From: Sphingomonadales bacterium
Lineage (GTDB): Bacteria; Pseudomonadota; Alphaproteobacteria; Sphingomonadales; Sphingomonadaceae
Assembly (NCBI GenBank): GCA_027486275.1
Contig: JAIXPM010000217.1
Span: forward strand, 1-7,191
Length of the DNA stretch: 7,191 bases
Direction of reading: 5' to 3'
Every line of letters starts with the position of its first letter. Positions within the stretch are counted from its first letter, which is position 1. The notes beneath the pieces were generated by a model. It had not been told where the DNA came from, ran no database searches, and worked only from the letters and a program-made list of their open reading frames with translations. Positions 6,031 to 7,191 of the stretch are shown one piece after another. The translations under genes and the position numbers were made by a program.

Positions 6031-7047
6031 TTAGACGGAGAAGCGCATCAGCTTGATCGCCCGGCTGTCCAGCACGGCGCCGCCCACGCGGCGGGTGGCA
6101 TAGAAGTGGACATAGGGCTTGTTGCTGTACGGATCCTTCAGCACCGTGGTCTCGGCACGCTGGCTGATCAGGTAACCGGCCTGGAAATTGCCGAACGCGA
6201 TCGAAAGGCTGTCGGCCGCCACATCGGGCATCGCATCCACTTCCACCACGCGATGGCCCAGCAGCGTCTGCGGCTGTTCCGGGCCCAGGCCCGGCTGCCA
6301 GATGAAGGCGCCATCGGTGGTCTTGAACTTGCGGATGCGCGCCAGCGTGGCGCTGTTCATCACCCACACCGCACCCTGGCGATAGGGGCTGGCCAGCGCA
6401 TGCACCATGTCGATCAGGCGATCCTGCGGGTTCGACGCGGCGAAATTGCCGGCCGCGCCCGACGTGATGAACTGCAGCGTGCCGAACGGGCGCGTCAGAT
6501 CCGCCGTGGCGGCGGTGGGCGCCGTCAGGAACCCGCGCGGCTTGTTGACGCCGTCACCGGTCACAAACGCAACGCCCTCGGCCCGGGCGAATTCGCGGCC
6601 GATCTCCTCGCCCAGCCAGGCTTCCACATTGAAGCCGGCATCGTCCAGCATCGCCTGGCTGGCAGCCGGATTGGCATAAAGCTCACCCATCGGCGGCGCG
6701 ATTTCCGAAAAGTTCGGCGTTTCCGTTTCCGGGCGGGCCTGCGTTTCCGATACCCAGCCCGAAACCACGCCGCTGGTGGTGATCAGCCGGCGATAGGCGG
6801 ACGAACCGATATCGACCACCTGGGCAATGCTGCGGATCGGCGAAGCGGCCAGCAGCACGCGGTTGATGACGGCATCGATTTCAAGCGGCACACCCAGGCC
6901 GCCCTTGGCCGGCGGCGTGATGGTGACCGCCTTGGCCTCCAGCGCCGGGCGGGTCAGCGGTGTTTCCACCACGGGCGCAGTCACTTCGCCCCGAGTTTCT
7001 GGCGCATCGAACACAGCGGCCAGCGGATCAGTTTTCAGTTCAAGCAT
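6031..7047 (-). CDS. Major capsid protein, HK97 fold
   Basis: A 338-residue shell protein. Family features: PLEIDAVINRVLLAASPIRSIAQVVDIGSS near residues 53-82, the conserved SGWVSETQARPETETPNFSEI (Trp98) leading into the spine helix, then QAMLDDAGFNVEAWLGEEIGREFARAEGVAFVTGDGVNKPRGFL (Lys169 in NKPRG), WVMNSATLARIRKFKTTDGAFIWQPG, LLGHRVVEVDAMPD and a closing strand KPYVHFYATRRVGG. Start: ATG at 7047 lies 7 bases after AGGAG; an ATG two codons earlier (7053) is only 1 base from it and is rejected. It overlaps the protease stop by 8 bases. Only about 38 residues, without a clear coiled coil, precede the mature-like region starting near Ala38-Lys39; most relatives carry about 100 residues of scaffolding domain. 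The gene is followed at once by a predicted terminator. Confidence 0.93.
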   Translation of the reverse strand: MLELKTDPLAAVFDAPETRGEVTAPVVETPLTRPALEAKAVTITPPAKGGLGVPLEIDAVINRVLLAASPIRSIAQVVDIGSSAYRRLITTSGVVSGWVSETQARPETETPNFSEIAPPMGELYANPAASQAMLDDAGFNVEAWLGEEIGREFARAEGVAFVTGDGVNKPRGFLTAPTAATADLTRPFGTLQFITSGAAGNFAASNPQDRLIDMVHALASPYRQGAVWVMNSATLARIRKFKTTDGAFIWQPGLGPEQPQTLLGHRVVEVDAMPDVAADSLSIAFGNFQAGYLISQRAETTVLKDPYSNKPYVHFYATRRVGGAVLDSRAIKLMRFSV

Positions 7048-7191
7048 CCTCATTCTCCTCTTGCCAGCCCAGCACCTGTGCCTCCCGTTGCATCGGGAAG
7101 GTCACCAGTGACACTTCAACAAGTTCGATCCGCTCAAGGCGGCGGCCGCCCCGGGTCGGGCTGGCCGCCTTGACCCGGTATCCAAAACTCA
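7040..7191 (-). CDS. HK97-type prohead protease, C-terminal end
   Basis: Only the last 49 residues are in the window; the gene enters from the right edge. It reads SFGYRVKAASPTRGGRRLER then IELVEVSLVTFPMQREAQVL, ending in GWQEENEDA. The 'R-x-L-x-x-i-e-L-x-E-v-S-l-V-t-f-P-m' block is the conserved C-terminal strand region of HK97/U35-family prohead proteases, which cleave the scaffolding domain from the capsid protein during maturation. The catalytic His and Ser lie outside the window. The stop (TGA, 7042-7040) sits inside the start of the capsid gene (ATG 7047), so the two genes overlap by 8 bases. Confidence 0.9.
   Translation of the reverse strand, partial: SFGYRVKAASPTRGGRRLERIELVEVSLVTFPMQREAQVLGWQEENEDA
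7055..7060 (-). promoter_or_regulatory. Ribosome binding site of the major capsid gene
   Basis: GAGGAG on the minus strand inside the protease coding end. Spacing is 7 bases to the ATG at 7047 and 1 base to the ATG at 7053, which decides the start in favour of 7047. Confidence 0.7.

Noticed and set aside
5909..6367. Upstream extension of the 150-aa gene's frame into the capsid region
   Set aside because: The extension reads through the noncoding gap and the capsid gene in a different frame; the ATG at 5908 has a strong ribosome binding site and begins the conserved sequence.
5968..7173. Plus-strand open frame of about 400 codons across the capsid gene
   Set aside because: It is antisense to a clearly recognisable capsid gene, its translation is Arg/His/Gln-rich with no domain pattern, and such long shadow frames are common in GC-rich DNA.
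1..7191. CRISPR array, tRNA, rRNA, insertion sequence or attachment site
   Set aside because: No regular direct repeats, tRNA-like fold, transposase motif or terminal inverted repeats were seen; genes fill nearly the whole window.

Overview
The window is a block of tailed-phage (siphovirus, HK97-like head) structural genes. Every supportable gene is on the minus strand, so transcription runs from position 7191 towards position 1. The DNA is GC-rich and very densely coding. The connector, DUF3168-type and tail-tube proteins resemble those of alphaproteobacterial prophages and gene transfer agents (GTAs), so an alphaproteobacterial host, perhaps Sphingomonadales, is likely. This is an inference from protein style, GC content and gene order, because no host gene is present.

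Layout in transcription order. (1) The C-terminal end of an HK97-type prohead protease (7191-7040) overlaps the major capsid gene (7047-6031). (2) A noncoding gap (6030-5909) follows. It holds a strong predicted intrinsic terminator or attenuator just after the capsid stop, and small hairpins around the next ribosome binding site. (3) A six-gene cassette (5908-1644) comes next: a 150-aa virion-type protein, an 80-aa protein, an 889-aa protein with a central SGNH/sialate-O-acetylesterase-like hydrolase domain, then proteins of 60, 122 and 90 aa. (4) The neck and tail genes follow: gp6-like head-tail connector (1644-1117), head-tail joining protein (1117-782), a 74-aa Arg/Ala-rich protein (785-561), DUF3168 tail terminator (561-178), and the start of a TP901-1-type major tail protein (165-1).

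The outer blocks are the standard head and neck modules: protease and capsid build the shell, the connectors close the portal vertex, and DUF3168 plus the tail-tube protein begin the tail. The unusual part is the cassette between capsid and connector, where HK97-like phages and GTAs usually have nothing or one small gene. It encodes a large predicted esterase flanked by small beta-rich virion-type proteins, and is best read as a capsid-linked or virion-linked surface-glycan recognition and deacetylation module. Most junctions within the two downstream blocks are stop/start overlaps (TGATG, TAATG or ATGA), which suggests translational coupling. The terminator after the capsid gene could set capsid dosage apart from everything downstream.
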